Assembly (NCBI RefSeq): GCF_000225825.1
Contig: NZ_AGBX01000008.1
Coordinates: 153,226-217,225 of the forward strand
DNA: 64,000 nt
Direction: 5' to 3'
Source of the DNA: Brachybacterium squillarum M-6-3
GTDB lineage: Bacteria > Actinomycetota > Actinomycetes > Actinomycetales > Dermabacteraceae
Position numbers and translations under genes: made by a program
Part shown: one piece after another, positions 37,790-45,720 of the stretch
Position numbering within the stretch: position 1 is the first letter of the stretch
Layout: the number at the start of each line of letters is the position of its first letter
Notes under the pieces: generated by a model
What the model was told of the DNA's origin: nothing
What the model saw: only the letters and a program-made list of their open reading frames with translations
The model's database searches: none

Positions 37790-40700
37790 ATGCCCGACAG
37801 CGTCCTGCTCCCCCGCGTCCTCCCCGCGACGATCAGCCACCACGTCGGGGACCGGGATGCCGGGCGCGGCCTGGCCCGGGCCCGCGCGGGTGCCGTGTCG
37901 GAGCTGAGCTGGGACCCGGCCGAGTCGACCATCACGGCACGGGTGGCCGAGGAGTCCGGGGAGGTGCGCCGCGTCGGCGTCACCCTCGGCGAGTACGAGG
38001 AGGACTCGGTCTCCCGCCGCTTCCTGCCGCCCGCCCCGGGCGGACTGTGGCGGCCGCTGCGCTCGAGCTGCGACGGCCCCGAGGGCGGGGACTGCGAGCA
38101 CGCGGCCGCGGCGCTGCACCACCTGAACGACCTGGCCGGACGCGCCGAGGCGGAGGAGCCGTCGCCCGAGTGGCGCAGCGTGCTGCGCCCGCTGCTGCGC
38201 GGCGCCTCCCCCACCGCCGGCACCGCCACCCCGGCCCCGCTGGCCGTCCTGGTGGAGCTGGAGGCCGGCCCCGCCGGCAGCGCCGCCTCCCGCAACCGCC
38301 GCCACCCGGCGCGCGTCGCGGACCTGGAGGCCGGCGCGGAGCTGTGGCTCGGGCTGCGCCCCCTCACCCGCGGCCGCACCGGCTCCTGGGTGAAGAGCGA
38401 TCTGTCCTGGCGGGCGCTGGAGGCGGGCCCCGCCTCGCGCCGCCTGGACCCGGTGCAGGCCGAGGCCCTGGCCCGGGTGTTCGCGGCGGCATCCTCCGAG
38501 CGCTCCTACTCCTCGGGGACCGTCGAGCACCTGTGGCTGAACACCATCACCTCGCCGCTGCCCTGGCAGGCCCTCACCCAGGCCCGCCGCGCCGGGGTGG
38601 AGCTGCTGCCCGGGCCGGGCCTGGAGGCCGTCAGCCTGCTCTCCGAGGCGGAGGCGGGACTGGAGCTGCGCACCGCACCGGAGCTGGATTTGGAGCCGGA
38701 GCCGGAGGTAGAAGACTTCGAGGCCACCGCCACGACCGGACGGGAGCCGGGCGAGCTGGAGATCGCCGCCCGGATCACCCTGGCCGGCGAGACGGCGCCG
38801 GGGGCCCGCCTGCTGGGCGGCGCGGGAGTGATCCTGGCCGAGCCCGGCAGCGGGGACGCCCTGGTGGTGCGCCTGGCGCCGCTGGCCGACACGGTGCCGC
38901 GCACCCTGCGCGCCCTGCTGCAGCGCCGCGAGCCGCTGCGCGTGCCCGCCGCCGACCGCGAGACCTTCCTGGAGACGGCCTACCCGCGGCTGCGCGCCCT
39001 CACCGAGGTGACCAGCACCGATCCGGGCCTCGCCCTGCCCGCCGCCCCGCGGCCCACCCTGCACCTGGAGGCGGCCTACGCCGACGGGGACCGGCTTCGG
39101 CTGAGCTGGTCCTGGCACTACCACGACCCCGACCGGGTGCTGCCGATGGACCCCCGCCAGGGGGCGCGCCGCGACCGCGAGCACGAGCGCGCCGTGCTGG
39201 AGTGCGCCCGCGAGCTGTGGCCGCGCGCCGGGGCGGAGGGCCCCGAGCTGCTCTCCGGCCCGGACACCGCCCGCTTCTCCGAGCACGTGCTGGACGACCT
39301 GGCCGAGCTGGACCACGTGGAGACCGCCGTCGTCGGCACCCGCCACGCCTACCGGGAGCTGGACGGCGCCCCGCACGTGCGGGTCACCCAGCAGTCCTCC
39401 CCCGGCAAGCGCGACTGGTTCGACCTCGGCTTCGAGGTCACCATCGGCGAGCGGGTGATCCCCTTCCCCTCTCTGTTCACGGCGCTGGCCCGCGGGCAGG
39501 ACCGGGTGCTGATGCCCGACCGCACCTATTTCTCCCTGGACGACCCCGCCTTCGACGCGCTGCGCGAGCTGATCCGCGAGGGCGAGGCCCTGGCCGAGTG
39601 GGAGCCGGAGCAGCAGCGCATCTCCCGTTTCCAGGTGGACCTGTGGAACGAGCTGGAGGAGATCGCCCAGGAGTCGACCGCGGCGGCCTCGTGGCACTCC
39701 TCCGTCGGAGCGCTCTCCGGGCTGGACGCGCTGCCCTCCGCGCCGCGCCCCGCCGGTCTGCACGCCGAGCTGCGCGACTACCAGCGCGAGGGCCTGGCCT
39801 GGCTGACCTTCCTGTTCGAGCAGGGCCTGGGCGGGGTGCTGGCCGACGACATGGGCCTCGGCAAGACCCTGCAGACCCTCGCGCTGATCGCCCACGCCCG
39901 CGAGCGCGCCGCGACGGCCGGGGAGGACGCGCCGCCGTTCCTGGTGGTCGCACCGGCCTCCGTGCTGCCGGTGTGGCGGCGCGAGGCGGAGCGCTTCACC
40001 CCGGACCTGGACGTGCGGGTGCTGGACCGCACCGCCCGCGCCCGCGGCACCGATCCGGCCGCGGAGATCGCCGGGGCGGACCTGGTGGTGACCAGCTACG
40101 CGGTGCTGCGCATCGACGAGGAGGCCTTCGCCGGCCCCCGCTTCTCCGGGCTGGTGCTGGACGAGGCGCAGTTCGTGAAGAACCGCCGCTCCCGCACCCA
40201 CCGGGCGGCCGCGGGGGTGCGGGCGGGCTTCCGCCTGGCCATCACCGGCACCCCGATGGAGAACTCGTTGGCCGATCTGTTCGCGATCATGAACCTGGTG
40301 GCTCCGGGCCTGCTGGGCACCGCCATCGGCTTCCGCCGCGAGTACACCCTGCCCATCGAGGGCGGCGAGCATCCGGAGCGGATGACGCGCCTGCGCCGCC
40401 GCATCCGTCCCTTCCTGCTGCGCCGCACCAAGGAGCGGGTCGCCGCGGAGCTGCCGGAGAAGCAGGAGCAGGTGCTCACGGTGACGCTCGGCGCCGAGCA
40501 CCGCGCGCTGTACGACTCGGTGCTGCAGCGGGAGCGCAAGAAGGTGCTGGGGCTCATCGAGTCCGACCTGGACCGCAGCCGCTTCATCGTCTTCCGCTCC
40601 CTGACCCTGCTGCGGATGCTGGCCCTGGATCCGCGCCTGGTGGACGGCGAGGCCCACGCGGAGGTGACCGGCTCCAAGTTGGAGGCCCTGCTGGACCGCC

Positions 40701-41173
40701 TCGAGGAGGTGATCGGCGACGGGCACCGGGTGCTGCTGTTCAGCCAGTTCACCTCGTACCTGGGGCTGGTCGGCGAGGCACTGGCCGCCCGGGGCATCGA
40801 CTTCGCCTCCCTGGACGGCTCCACCCGGGACCGCGACGGCGTGGTCTCCGCCTTCCGCGAGGGCGCGGCACCGGTGTTCCTGATCTCGCTCAAGGCCGGC
40901 GGCTTCGGCCTCACCCTCACCGAGGCGGACTACGTCTTCCTGCTGGACCCCTGGTGGAACCCCGCGGCGGAGGCGCAGGCCGTGGACCGTGCCCACCGCA
41001 TCGGCCAGGACCGCACCGTCATGGTGTACCGGATGGTCGCCGAGGACACGATCGAGGAGAAGGTGCTGGCGCTGCAGCGCCGCAAGGCGGAGCTGTTCGA
41101 CGCCCTCACCGACGGGGGTGACGCATTCCGCACTCTCATGACCGCGGAGGACATCCGTGGACTCCTCGCATAG
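37790..41173 (+). CDS. SWI2/SNF2-family DEAD-like helicase with N-terminal zinc-finger-like region
   Basis: The protein has 1127 residues. The N-terminal part has RSSCDGPEGGDCEHAAAALHHL (about 95-115), like a SWIM finger but with one cysteine of the first CxC pair missing. The long middle (150-640) is characteristic of bacterial SNF2 proteins. The ATPase follows with LADDMGLGKTLQTLAL near 683-698, VLDEAQFVKN near 790, SQFTSYLGLVGEALAARG, and the motif VI segment DRAHRIGQDRTVMVYRMV. Such proteins remodel or recycle RNA polymerase or DNA complexes, role not fixed here. The ATG at 37790 follows GAGGG closely. Confidence 0.92.
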   Translation: MPDSVLLPRVLPATISHHVGDRDAGRGLARARAGAVSELSWDPAESTITARVAEESGEVRRVGVTLGEYEEDSVSRRFLPPAPGGLWRPLRSSCDGPEGGDCEHAAAALHHLNDLAGRAEAEEPSPEWRSVLRPLLRGASPTAGTATPAPLAVLVELEAGPAGSAASRNRRHPARVADLEAGAELWLGLRPLTRGRTGSWVKSDLSWRALEAGPASRRLDPVQAEALARVFAAASSERSYSSGTVEHLWLNTITSPLPWQALTQARRAGVELLPGPGLEAVSLLSEAEAGLELRTAPELDLEPEPEVEDFEATATTGREPGELEIAARITLAGETAPGARLLGGAGVILAEPGSGDALVVRLAPLADTVPRTLRALLQRREPLRVPAADRETFLETAYPRLRALTEVTSTDPGLALPAAPRPTLHLEAAYADGDRLRLSWSWHYHDPDRVLPMDPRQGARRDREHERAVLECARELWPRAGAEGPELLSGPDTARFSEHVLDDLAELDHVETAVVGTRHAYRELDGAPHVRVTQQSSPGKRDWFDLGFEVTIGERVIPFPSLFTALARGQDRVLMPDRTYFSLDDPAFDALRELIREGEALAEWEPEQQRISRFQVDLWNELEEIAQESTAAASWHSSVGALSGLDALPSAPRPAGLHAELRDYQREGLAWLTFLFEQGLGGVLADDMGLGKTLQTLALIAHARERAATAGEDAPPFLVVAPASVLPVWRREAERFTPDLDVRVLDRTARARGTDPAAEIAGADLVVTSYAVLRIDEEAFAGPRFSGLVLDEAQFVKNRRSRTHRAAAGVRAGFRLAITGTPMENSLADLFAIMNLVAPGLLGTAIGFRREYTLPIEGGEHPERMTRLRRRIRPFLLRRTKERVAAELPEKQEQVLTVTLGAEHRALYDSVLQRERKKVLGLIESDLDRSRFIVFRSLTLLRMLALDPRLVDGEAHAEVTGSKLEALLDRLEEVIGDGHRVLLFSQFTSYLGLVGEALAARGIDFASLDGSTRDRDGVVSAFREGAAPVFLISLKAGGFGLTLTEADYVFLLDPWWNPAAEAQAVDRAHRIGQDRTVMVYRMVAEDTIEEKVLALQRRKAELFDALTDGGDAFRTLMTAEDIRGLLA

Positions 41174-41253
41174 TCAACTATTTTCTTTTTTCCGTTCCGG
41201 CCAGCCCTTTCCGCTGATCCATGAATCAACCTCATAAAACCCTGACAACAACC

Positions 41254-41281
41254 TTGGTGCCGGATTTGTCCGGCACATAAT
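41254..41281 (+). promoter_or_regulatory. Candidate promoter with internal palindrome
   Basis: TTGGTG at 41254-41259 and CATAAT at 41276-41281 are 16 bp apart, in an A/T-richer stretch (41170-41290). GTGCCGGA-n4-TCCGGCAC (41257-41276) spans the spacer exactly, as an operator would. It lies about 48 bases upstream of the frameshifted secreted-protein gene at 41329. Alternatively the dyad is a weak terminator for the SNF2 gene. Confidence 0.5.
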
Positions 41282-41328
41282 CTCGCCGGGCCCGAGCAGT
41301 TCGGGCAGCAGTAGTCAGGGAGTACCGG

Positions 41329-41813
41329 ATGTCGATCCACGACACCGTCATGTCCAGGAAGGCGCTCCTCGGTGGGAGCGTCGTGACCGCCACGGCGGGG
41401 GCGCCGATTCGATCCGCGACGAGCTGGTCGATCTGATCCTGTGCCGTCCCGCCACGGACCACGAGGAGCACCCGGACCCCGAGGGCGACCACGACTTCGG
41501 CGGCTGGGGCACCTTCACCTCGCTGATCTGGGACGGCCTGCCCGCCCTCGGCAGCGTCTTCATCCACCAGAAGTTCCGCCTCTGGATCATCGGCAGCACG
41601 ATCCTGGGCGCCTTCCCGACCGGGCACTCCTGGGGCTCCGGCCTCGGCTGGGACCACTCCTACTCGTGGTGCACCCACCTGTGGGGCTCGCGCGGCATCC
41701 GCACCTGGACCCGCGGCGGGGTGTCCTTCGACCTCGACGGCATCCACGTCTCGGGCTCGCAGACCTGCCGCTCGGACCGGAGGGTCTCGGACGGCAAGCT
41801 CGTCACCACCTGA
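41329..41813 (+). pseudogene. Secreted protein gene with an apparent frameshift; family not recognised
   Basis: From the ATG at 41329 the frame reads MSIHDTVMSRKALLGGSVVT and ATAGAP, a Tat/Sec-like signal start, then stops soon at 41434. The frame one base back continues from about 41400 to a TGA at 41811-41813 for some 135 codons with protein-like content: RDELVDLILCRPATDHEE, FGGWGTFTSLIWDGLPALGS, WGSGLGWDHSYSWCTHLWGS and a Cys near the end. One more G in the G5 run at 41397-41401 would join the two into about 160 residues. Either a true broken gene, a phase-variable tract or a read error. The mature part has three cysteines. Confidence 0.55.
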
Positions 41814-41840
41814 TCGTCCGGCCGCCGTACGCAGCGCCGA

Positions 41841-41876
41841 GGGAGGCCCCGGGACCGGACGGTCCCGGGGCCTCCC
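41841..41876. terminator. Bidirectional terminator before cynS
   Basis: A perfect 16-bp stem (GGGAGGCCCCGGGACC and its complement) with loop GGAC lies between the frameshifted gene (ending 41813) and the convergent cynS (ending 41892). Confidence 0.85.
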
Positions 41877-41891
41877 GCATGTCGGCCCCGC

Positions 41892-42374
41892 TCAGGCCTC
41901 GGCCGAGACCCAGTCATAGGGCAGGAACTTCCCGTCGATGGTGAGGACCACGCGGTCCCCGCCAGGGTGCTCGCCCCGACGCAGGTCGATCGAGCAGTTG
42001 ATCGCGCTCATGATCCCGTCCCCGAACTCCTCGTGGATCAGTGCCTTCAGCGCCGGTCCGTACACCTGGATGAGCTCCTGGAAGCGGTAGATCGTGGGGT
42101 CGGCCAGCAGCGCGGGATCGTGGGTCCGGGTCGGCTGGCGGGTCAGGGCCTCGACCAGCCCGGCGTCGAGATCGAGTTCGTCCCGGAGCGTCGTGGCCAC
42201 ATCCTCGGGCACGGGATGCGCCCCGAGCACCGCCGAGGTCAGCCACACCACGGGCCGCCCGGTGAGCACGGACAGCTCCGCCCAGGTCGCTCCTCGGCGC
42301 CGCCGGATCGCGTCGATGATCTCTCCGGCCTGCTGCTTGTCCAGGGGCCGGTCCTCCGCGGTCGTCGTCATCAT
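41892..42374 (-). CDS. cynS: Cyanate hydratase (cyanase)
   Basis: Cyanase converts cyanate and bicarbonate to ammonia and carbon dioxide, detoxifying cyanate and supplying nitrogen. The protein has 160 residues. A POU-like N-terminal helical domain precedes the catalytic domain ADPTIYRFQELIQVYGPALK and DGIMSAINCSIDLRR. The active-site residues known from E. coli (R96, E99, S122) correspond to R97, E100 and S123 here. No cynT carbonic anhydrase or cynX transporter is adjacent. It is divergent from a PAS-AraC regulator. The ATG at 42374 is the first of two tandem ATGs. Confidence 0.96.
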   Translation of the reverse strand: MMTTTAEDRPLDKQQAGEIIDAIRRRRGATWAELSVLTGRPVVWLTSAVLGAHPVPEDVATTLRDELDLDAGLVEALTRQPTRTHDPALLADPTIYRFQELIQVYGPALKALIHEEFGDGIMSAINCSIDLRRGEHPGGDRVVLTIDGKFLPYDWVSAEA

Positions 42375-42593
42375 GGGTCCTCTCGGTCGGGGCGGGTGGC
42401 GGACGTGCACTCTCACCCCACCGGACAGGGGCTCCTCGCGCCACCGCAGAACGCGCAGGGTCCCCGACATCCCGCGCAGCGGACGCGGTCACGGTCCGGC
42501 CACCGCGCGGCGCGGACCTGGACCCCGGCCGCGGGGCAGCCGAGGCTGGCCCGGTACCGGGGCGACGGCGCCGGACGAACACGGGAGGGTCGG

Positions 42594-43328
42594 ATGCTCG
42601 GGACGACGGCTGCGTCGCACGAGGGGTCGCCGCTGATGACGGCGGTGGTGGAGGCGAGCAGCACCCCGCTGTGGGTAATCGGCAGGACAGGCGCGGTAGC
42701 CCATCTGAACCAGGCCGCGGCCACGCTGCTCGGGGTGCCCCGCCGGAGCGAGCTGGACGGGGCCCCGAGCCACGAGGCGCTGCACGCCCACCACGGGGAC
42801 GGCAGCCCGTTCCCGGCGGCGCAGTGCCCCATCGTGCGGGCCGCCGACCGGGCCGTCCCCTCCGCCTCCGGCCACGAGCGGTTCCTGCACCGGGACGGCC
42901 ACAGCATCCCGGTCGCCTGGACGCTGCACCGGATGGATGCCGTGGGGCACCTCCTCCTGGAGTTCCGACCCTCGTCGTCCCCGCCCGCGGGGATCCCCGC
43001 GGCAGAGGGGGAACGGGCCCGAGCGCGCCGGGTCATCCGCGAGCGCGCCGACGATCCCGCCTTCGACCCCCGCGCTCTAGCCCGCTGCCTGCATCGGTCC
43101 CTGCGATCGGTGCAATCCCTGCTCGCCGCCGAAGGGGACTCCCCGGCCGCGCTCATCCGTCACGCCCGGCTGGACCGCGCCCGGGAGCTGATGCTGATGG
43201 GCTGCGGGGTGGCGGAGGCGAGCCGCCGGGCCGGCTTCCGCGACCCGGACACCTTCGCCCGTGCCTTCCGCGGCGCCCACGGGATCACGCCCGCCCGTTG
43301 GGCTTGCGACAGGGCCCCGGAACCGTGA
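42594..43328 (+). CDS. PAS domain-AraC-type DNA-binding regulator (probable cynS regulator)
   Basis: The protein has 244 residues. A PAS-like domain at about 12-125 contains LWVIGRTGAVAHLNQAAATLLGV and a HEALHAHHGDGSPFPAAQCPI segment of the His/Cys-containing kind found in some PAS domains. A single AraC/XylS helix-turn-helix region follows (about 150-240; RSVQSLLAAEGDSPAALIRH, RRAGFRDPDTFARAFRGAHGITP). The ATG follows GGGAGGG. Divergence from cynS over 219 bp suggests that it controls cyanase. The known regulators of cyn operons are LysR-type, so the type differs. The inducer is unknown. Confidence 0.85.
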   Translation: MLGTTAASHEGSPLMTAVVEASSTPLWVIGRTGAVAHLNQAAATLLGVPRRSELDGAPSHEALHAHHGDGSPFPAAQCPIVRAADRAVPSASGHERFLHRDGHSIPVAWTLHRMDAVGHLLLEFRPSSSPPAGIPAAEGERARARRVIRERADDPAFDPRALARCLHRSLRSVQSLLAAEGDSPAALIRHARLDRARELMLMGCGVAEASRRAGFRDPDTFARAFRGAHGITPARWACDRAPEP

Positions 43329-43346
43329 CGGTTCCGGGGCCCTGTG
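43308..43346 (+). terminator. Terminator overlapping the stop codon of the PAS-AraC gene
   Basis: A perfect 17-bp stem (ACAGGGCCCCGGAACCG and its complement, 43309-43345) closes on the three bases TGA at 43326-43328, which are the stop codon of the regulator. It also faces rpsI, which ends 35 bases further on. Confidence 0.8.
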
Positions 43347-43380
43347 CTGCGGTGACGAGTGGAGCGGTGCTCCGCGTCGA

Positions 43381-43881
43381 TCAGCGCTTGGAGTACTGCG
43401 GCGCCTTGCGGGCCTTCTTGAGGCCGGCCTTCTTGCGCTCGATGACACGGGCGTCGCGCTTGAGGAAGCCCGCCTTCTTGAGCGTGGGGCGGTTGTGCTC
43501 GGCGTCGATCTCGTTCAGCGCGCGGGACACGCCGAGACGGACCGCACCGGCCTGGCCGGAGGGGCCGCCGCCGGTGAGGCGCACGATGACGTCGAAGCGG
43601 CCCTGCAGGTCGAGCACGGTGAAGGGCTCGTTGACCTCCTGCTGGTGCACCTTGTTCGGGAAGTAGTCCTCGAGGGTGCGGCCGTTCACGGTCCACTGGC
43701 CGGAGCCGGGGATCAGGCGGACGCGGGCGACGGCCTGCTTGCGGCGACCGGTGCCGTAGCCCGGCGCGGTGGCCGACTGGCCGGCGCCGACGGCGGCCTC
43801 GCCGGTGGACTCGGTGGTGAAGCTCTCGGGAGCGGACTCGTCGGTGACGGCGTCGAGGTCCGCGGGGGTGGTCTCAGTCAC
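43381..43881 (-). CDS. rpsI: 30S ribosomal protein S9 (uS9)
   Basis: S9 reaches with its tail into the ribosomal P site. The protein has 166 residues. After an acidic/Thr-rich start of about 40 residues typical of actinomycetes come [20 protein letters not shown] and [20 protein letters not shown], ending [14 protein letters not shown] with the universal terminal lysine-arginine. It lies 48 bp downstream of rplM in the same unit. Confidence 0.98.
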   Translation of the reverse strand: MTETTPADLDAVTDESAPESFTTESTGEAAVGAGQSATAPGYGTGRRKQAVARVRLIPGSGQWTVNGRTLEDYFPNKVHQQEVNEPFTVLDLQGRFDVIVRLTGGGPSGQAGAVRLGVSRALNEIDAEHNRPTLKKAGFLKRDARVIERKKAGLKKARKAPQYSKR

Positions 43882-43929
43882 GGTTCTCCTAGATGGTGAC
43901 GTGCGGCTGGCAGCAGCGGCGCGGGCCGC

Positions 43930-44373
43930 TTACTGCGCCACCTGGCCGATGGTGAACGGGGAGGGCTGCTGGGCCGCGTGCGGGTGCTCGGGGCCCGCGT
44001 AGACCTTGAGCTTCTTCAGCTGCTGGTCGGCCAGCTTGTTCTTGGGGAGCATGCCCTTGACGGCCTTCTCCACCGCGCGCTCGGGACGGGTCTCGAGCAG
44101 CTCGGAGTAGGGGATGCCGCGCAGGCCGCCCGGGTAGCCGGAGTGGCGGTAGGCCAGCTTGGTCTCCCGCTTGTTGCCGGTCAGGGCCACCTTGTCGGCG
44201 TTGATGATGATCACGAAGTCGCCCGCATCCACGTGGGGTGCGAAGACCGGCTTGTGCTTGCCCCGCAGCAGCTGAGCAGCCTGGGAAGCGAGCCGGCCGA
44301 GGACGACATCCGTTGCGTCGATGACGTACCAGGAACGCTCGACATCGCCGGGCTTCGGGGTGAACGTACGCAC
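43930..44373 (-). CDS. rplM: 50S ribosomal protein L13 (uL13)
   Basis: L13 is an early assembly protein of the large subunit. The protein has 147 residues: [46 protein letters not shown] and [32 protein letters not shown] chose the GTG at 44373 ([20 protein letters not shown] in relatives), with AAGG about 5 nt upstream. A longer frame adds 17 unlikely residues. A strong promoter lies about 220 nt upstream, leaving a long leader. Confidence 0.97.
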   Translation of the reverse strand: MRTFTPKPGDVERSWYVIDATDVVLGRLASQAAQLLRGKHKPVFAPHVDAGDFVIIINADKVALTGNKRETKLAYRHSGYPGGLRGIPYSELLETRPERAVEKAVKGMLPKNKLADQQLKKLKVYAGPEHPHAAQQPSPFTIGQVAQ

Positions 44374-44599
44374 TCGTGCCTTCTTCTCTCGTCGTGTGTG
44401 CCCACCGCCGGACGGCGGGGGCACGGTTCGAATGGACCGGGGACACGCTTCCTTCGGAAAAGCATGGCCACACCTGCTGCGCCCGTCCCGGTCCGCTCAC
44501 GATGCGACGACGGTCCCGATGCGTGTGAGGAGCCCTGCTCGCGCCGGACGTGAGAGGTCGGCTGCGGAGCAGTGCCGCATCAAGGCACAACAGCGACCC
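44374..44599 (-). other. Long 5' leader of rplM-rpsI
   Basis: If transcription starts near 44593 (from the promoter at 44600-44629), about 220 bases precede the rplM start. No protein-coding frame stands out. Ribosomal protein operons often carry regulatory leaders, so structure is plausible. By eye I see only short hairpins and cannot assign a known leader family. Confidence 0.4.
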
Positions 44600-44629
44600 A
44601 CAATAGGCGGTCCAGGCACGGCCGGTCAA
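44600..44629 (-). promoter_or_regulatory. Promoter of rplM-rpsI
   Basis: On the minus strand TTGACC (44624-44629) and TATTGT (44600-44605) are 18 bp apart, close to the vegetative sigma-factor consensus and unusually AT-rich for this genome. It faces rplM. The remaining stretch to the end of truA at 44738 contains only a short hairpin (CCGCCC/GGGCGG, 44681-44695). Confidence 0.75.
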
Positions 44630-44737
44630 CGCGCGGGGACTCTGATGAAGGGCGACGATCCGCGGGATGACCTGCGGGAACCGCCCTCGGGGCGGCGAAT
44701 GTGTCGGAGTCCACGTGGCCGATGCCCGCGCGGGCGG

Positions 44738-45646
44738 TCACCCCCGGGTGGTGCGGCTGCGTCCGGCCTGGGCGGCGTAGCCCTCCGGATCCGGGTAGGC
44801 GACGTGCTCGAGGGTGAGCCCGTGGGGCGGGGCGAGCGGGGCGGCGCCGGCGGTGCCCCGGCGGGCGGCCTGGCGGGTGCGGGCGGCGAGCACGGCGGCG
44901 GGCCAGTCCTCGGGGGCGCGACCCTCCCCCACCGGCAGCAGCGTGCCCACCAGGGAGCGGACCATGTGGTGGCAGAAGGCGTCGGCGACGACGGTGGCGA
45001 CCACCAGGCCCGCATCGGCCCGACCCTCCTCGGGGCGCCGCCAGTCCAGCAGCTCCAGGGAACGGATGGTGGTGGCGCCCTCGCGGGGACGGCAGAAGGA
45101 GAGGAAGTCGTGCTCGCCGAGCAGCACGGCGCTCGCCCGGGCCATCGCCTCCACGTCCAGCTCGCGGCGGTGGCGCAGCACGTCGCGACGCAGGGGGTCG
45201 TGCGCGCCGGGGCCGTCGGAGATGCGGTACCGGTAGCGGCGGCCCAGCGCCGAGAAACGGGCGTCGAAGTCCCCGGACACCGGGGTGGCGGCGCGCACCA
45301 CCACGTCGGCGGGCAGCACCCCGGCGAGGCGGCTCAGCAGGGCCACGGCGGGGTCCCGGTCGGAGCGGCCGGGCAGGGCGGCGAGCACCGCGGGCGGGAG
45401 GTCGAGGTGGCAGACCTGCCCGCGGGCGTGGACCCCGGTGTCGGTGCGTCCGGCCACGGTGACCGGCACCGGCACCCGGGTGACGCGCCCCAGGGCCTCC
45501 TCCAGCACCCCCTGCACGGTGCGCAGGCCGGGCTGGGCGGCCCAGCCGTGGAAGCCGGAGCCGTCGTACGCCAGGTCCAGGCGGAAGCGCTGGTGGGAGG
45601 CGTGATCATGGCCCGTCTCGGGCACGACGACGGGCTGCTCGGACAT
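44738..45646 (-). CDS. truA: tRNA pseudouridine(38-40) synthase TruA
   Basis: TruA isomerises uridines 38-40 in the anticodon arm of many tRNAs. The protein has 302 residues. The catalytic aspartate is D69 in AGRTDTGVHARGQV, with RLDLAYDGSGFHGWAAQPGLRTVQG before it and DFLSFCRPREGATTIRSLE and AFCHHMVRSLVGTLLPVGEG after it. It lies upstream of rplM on the same strand, as in many actinomycetes. A divergent purD begins 74 bp away. Confidence 0.96.
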   Translation of the reverse strand: MSEQPVVVPETGHDHASHQRFRLDLAYDGSGFHGWAAQPGLRTVQGVLEEALGRVTRVPVPVTVAGRTDTGVHARGQVCHLDLPPAVLAALPGRSDRDPAVALLSRLAGVLPADVVVRAATPVSGDFDARFSALGRRYRYRISDGPGAHDPLRRDVLRHRRELDVEAMARASAVLLGEHDFLSFCRPREGATTIRSLELLDWRRPEEGRADAGLVVATVVADAFCHHMVRSLVGTLLPVGEGRAPEDWPAAVLAARTRQAARRGTAGAAPLAPPHGLTLEHVAYPDPEGYAAQAGRSRTTRG

Positions 45647-45720
45647 GGCGGCGATGCTAGCGGTGATGGTGGCGCTGGGCGACTCGGCGGACGGTCAGGG
45701 CCGCTCGCTACGCTGGAGGG

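Noticed and set aside
37730..40996. 1088-codon frame antisense to the SNF2 gene
   Set aside because: The opposite strand carries all helicase motifs; this frame has only biased composition.
41329..41436. Independent 35-residue peptide gene at 41329
   Set aside because: Its end coincides with a frame offset inside a larger coding-like stretch, so a frameshifted gene is the simpler reading.
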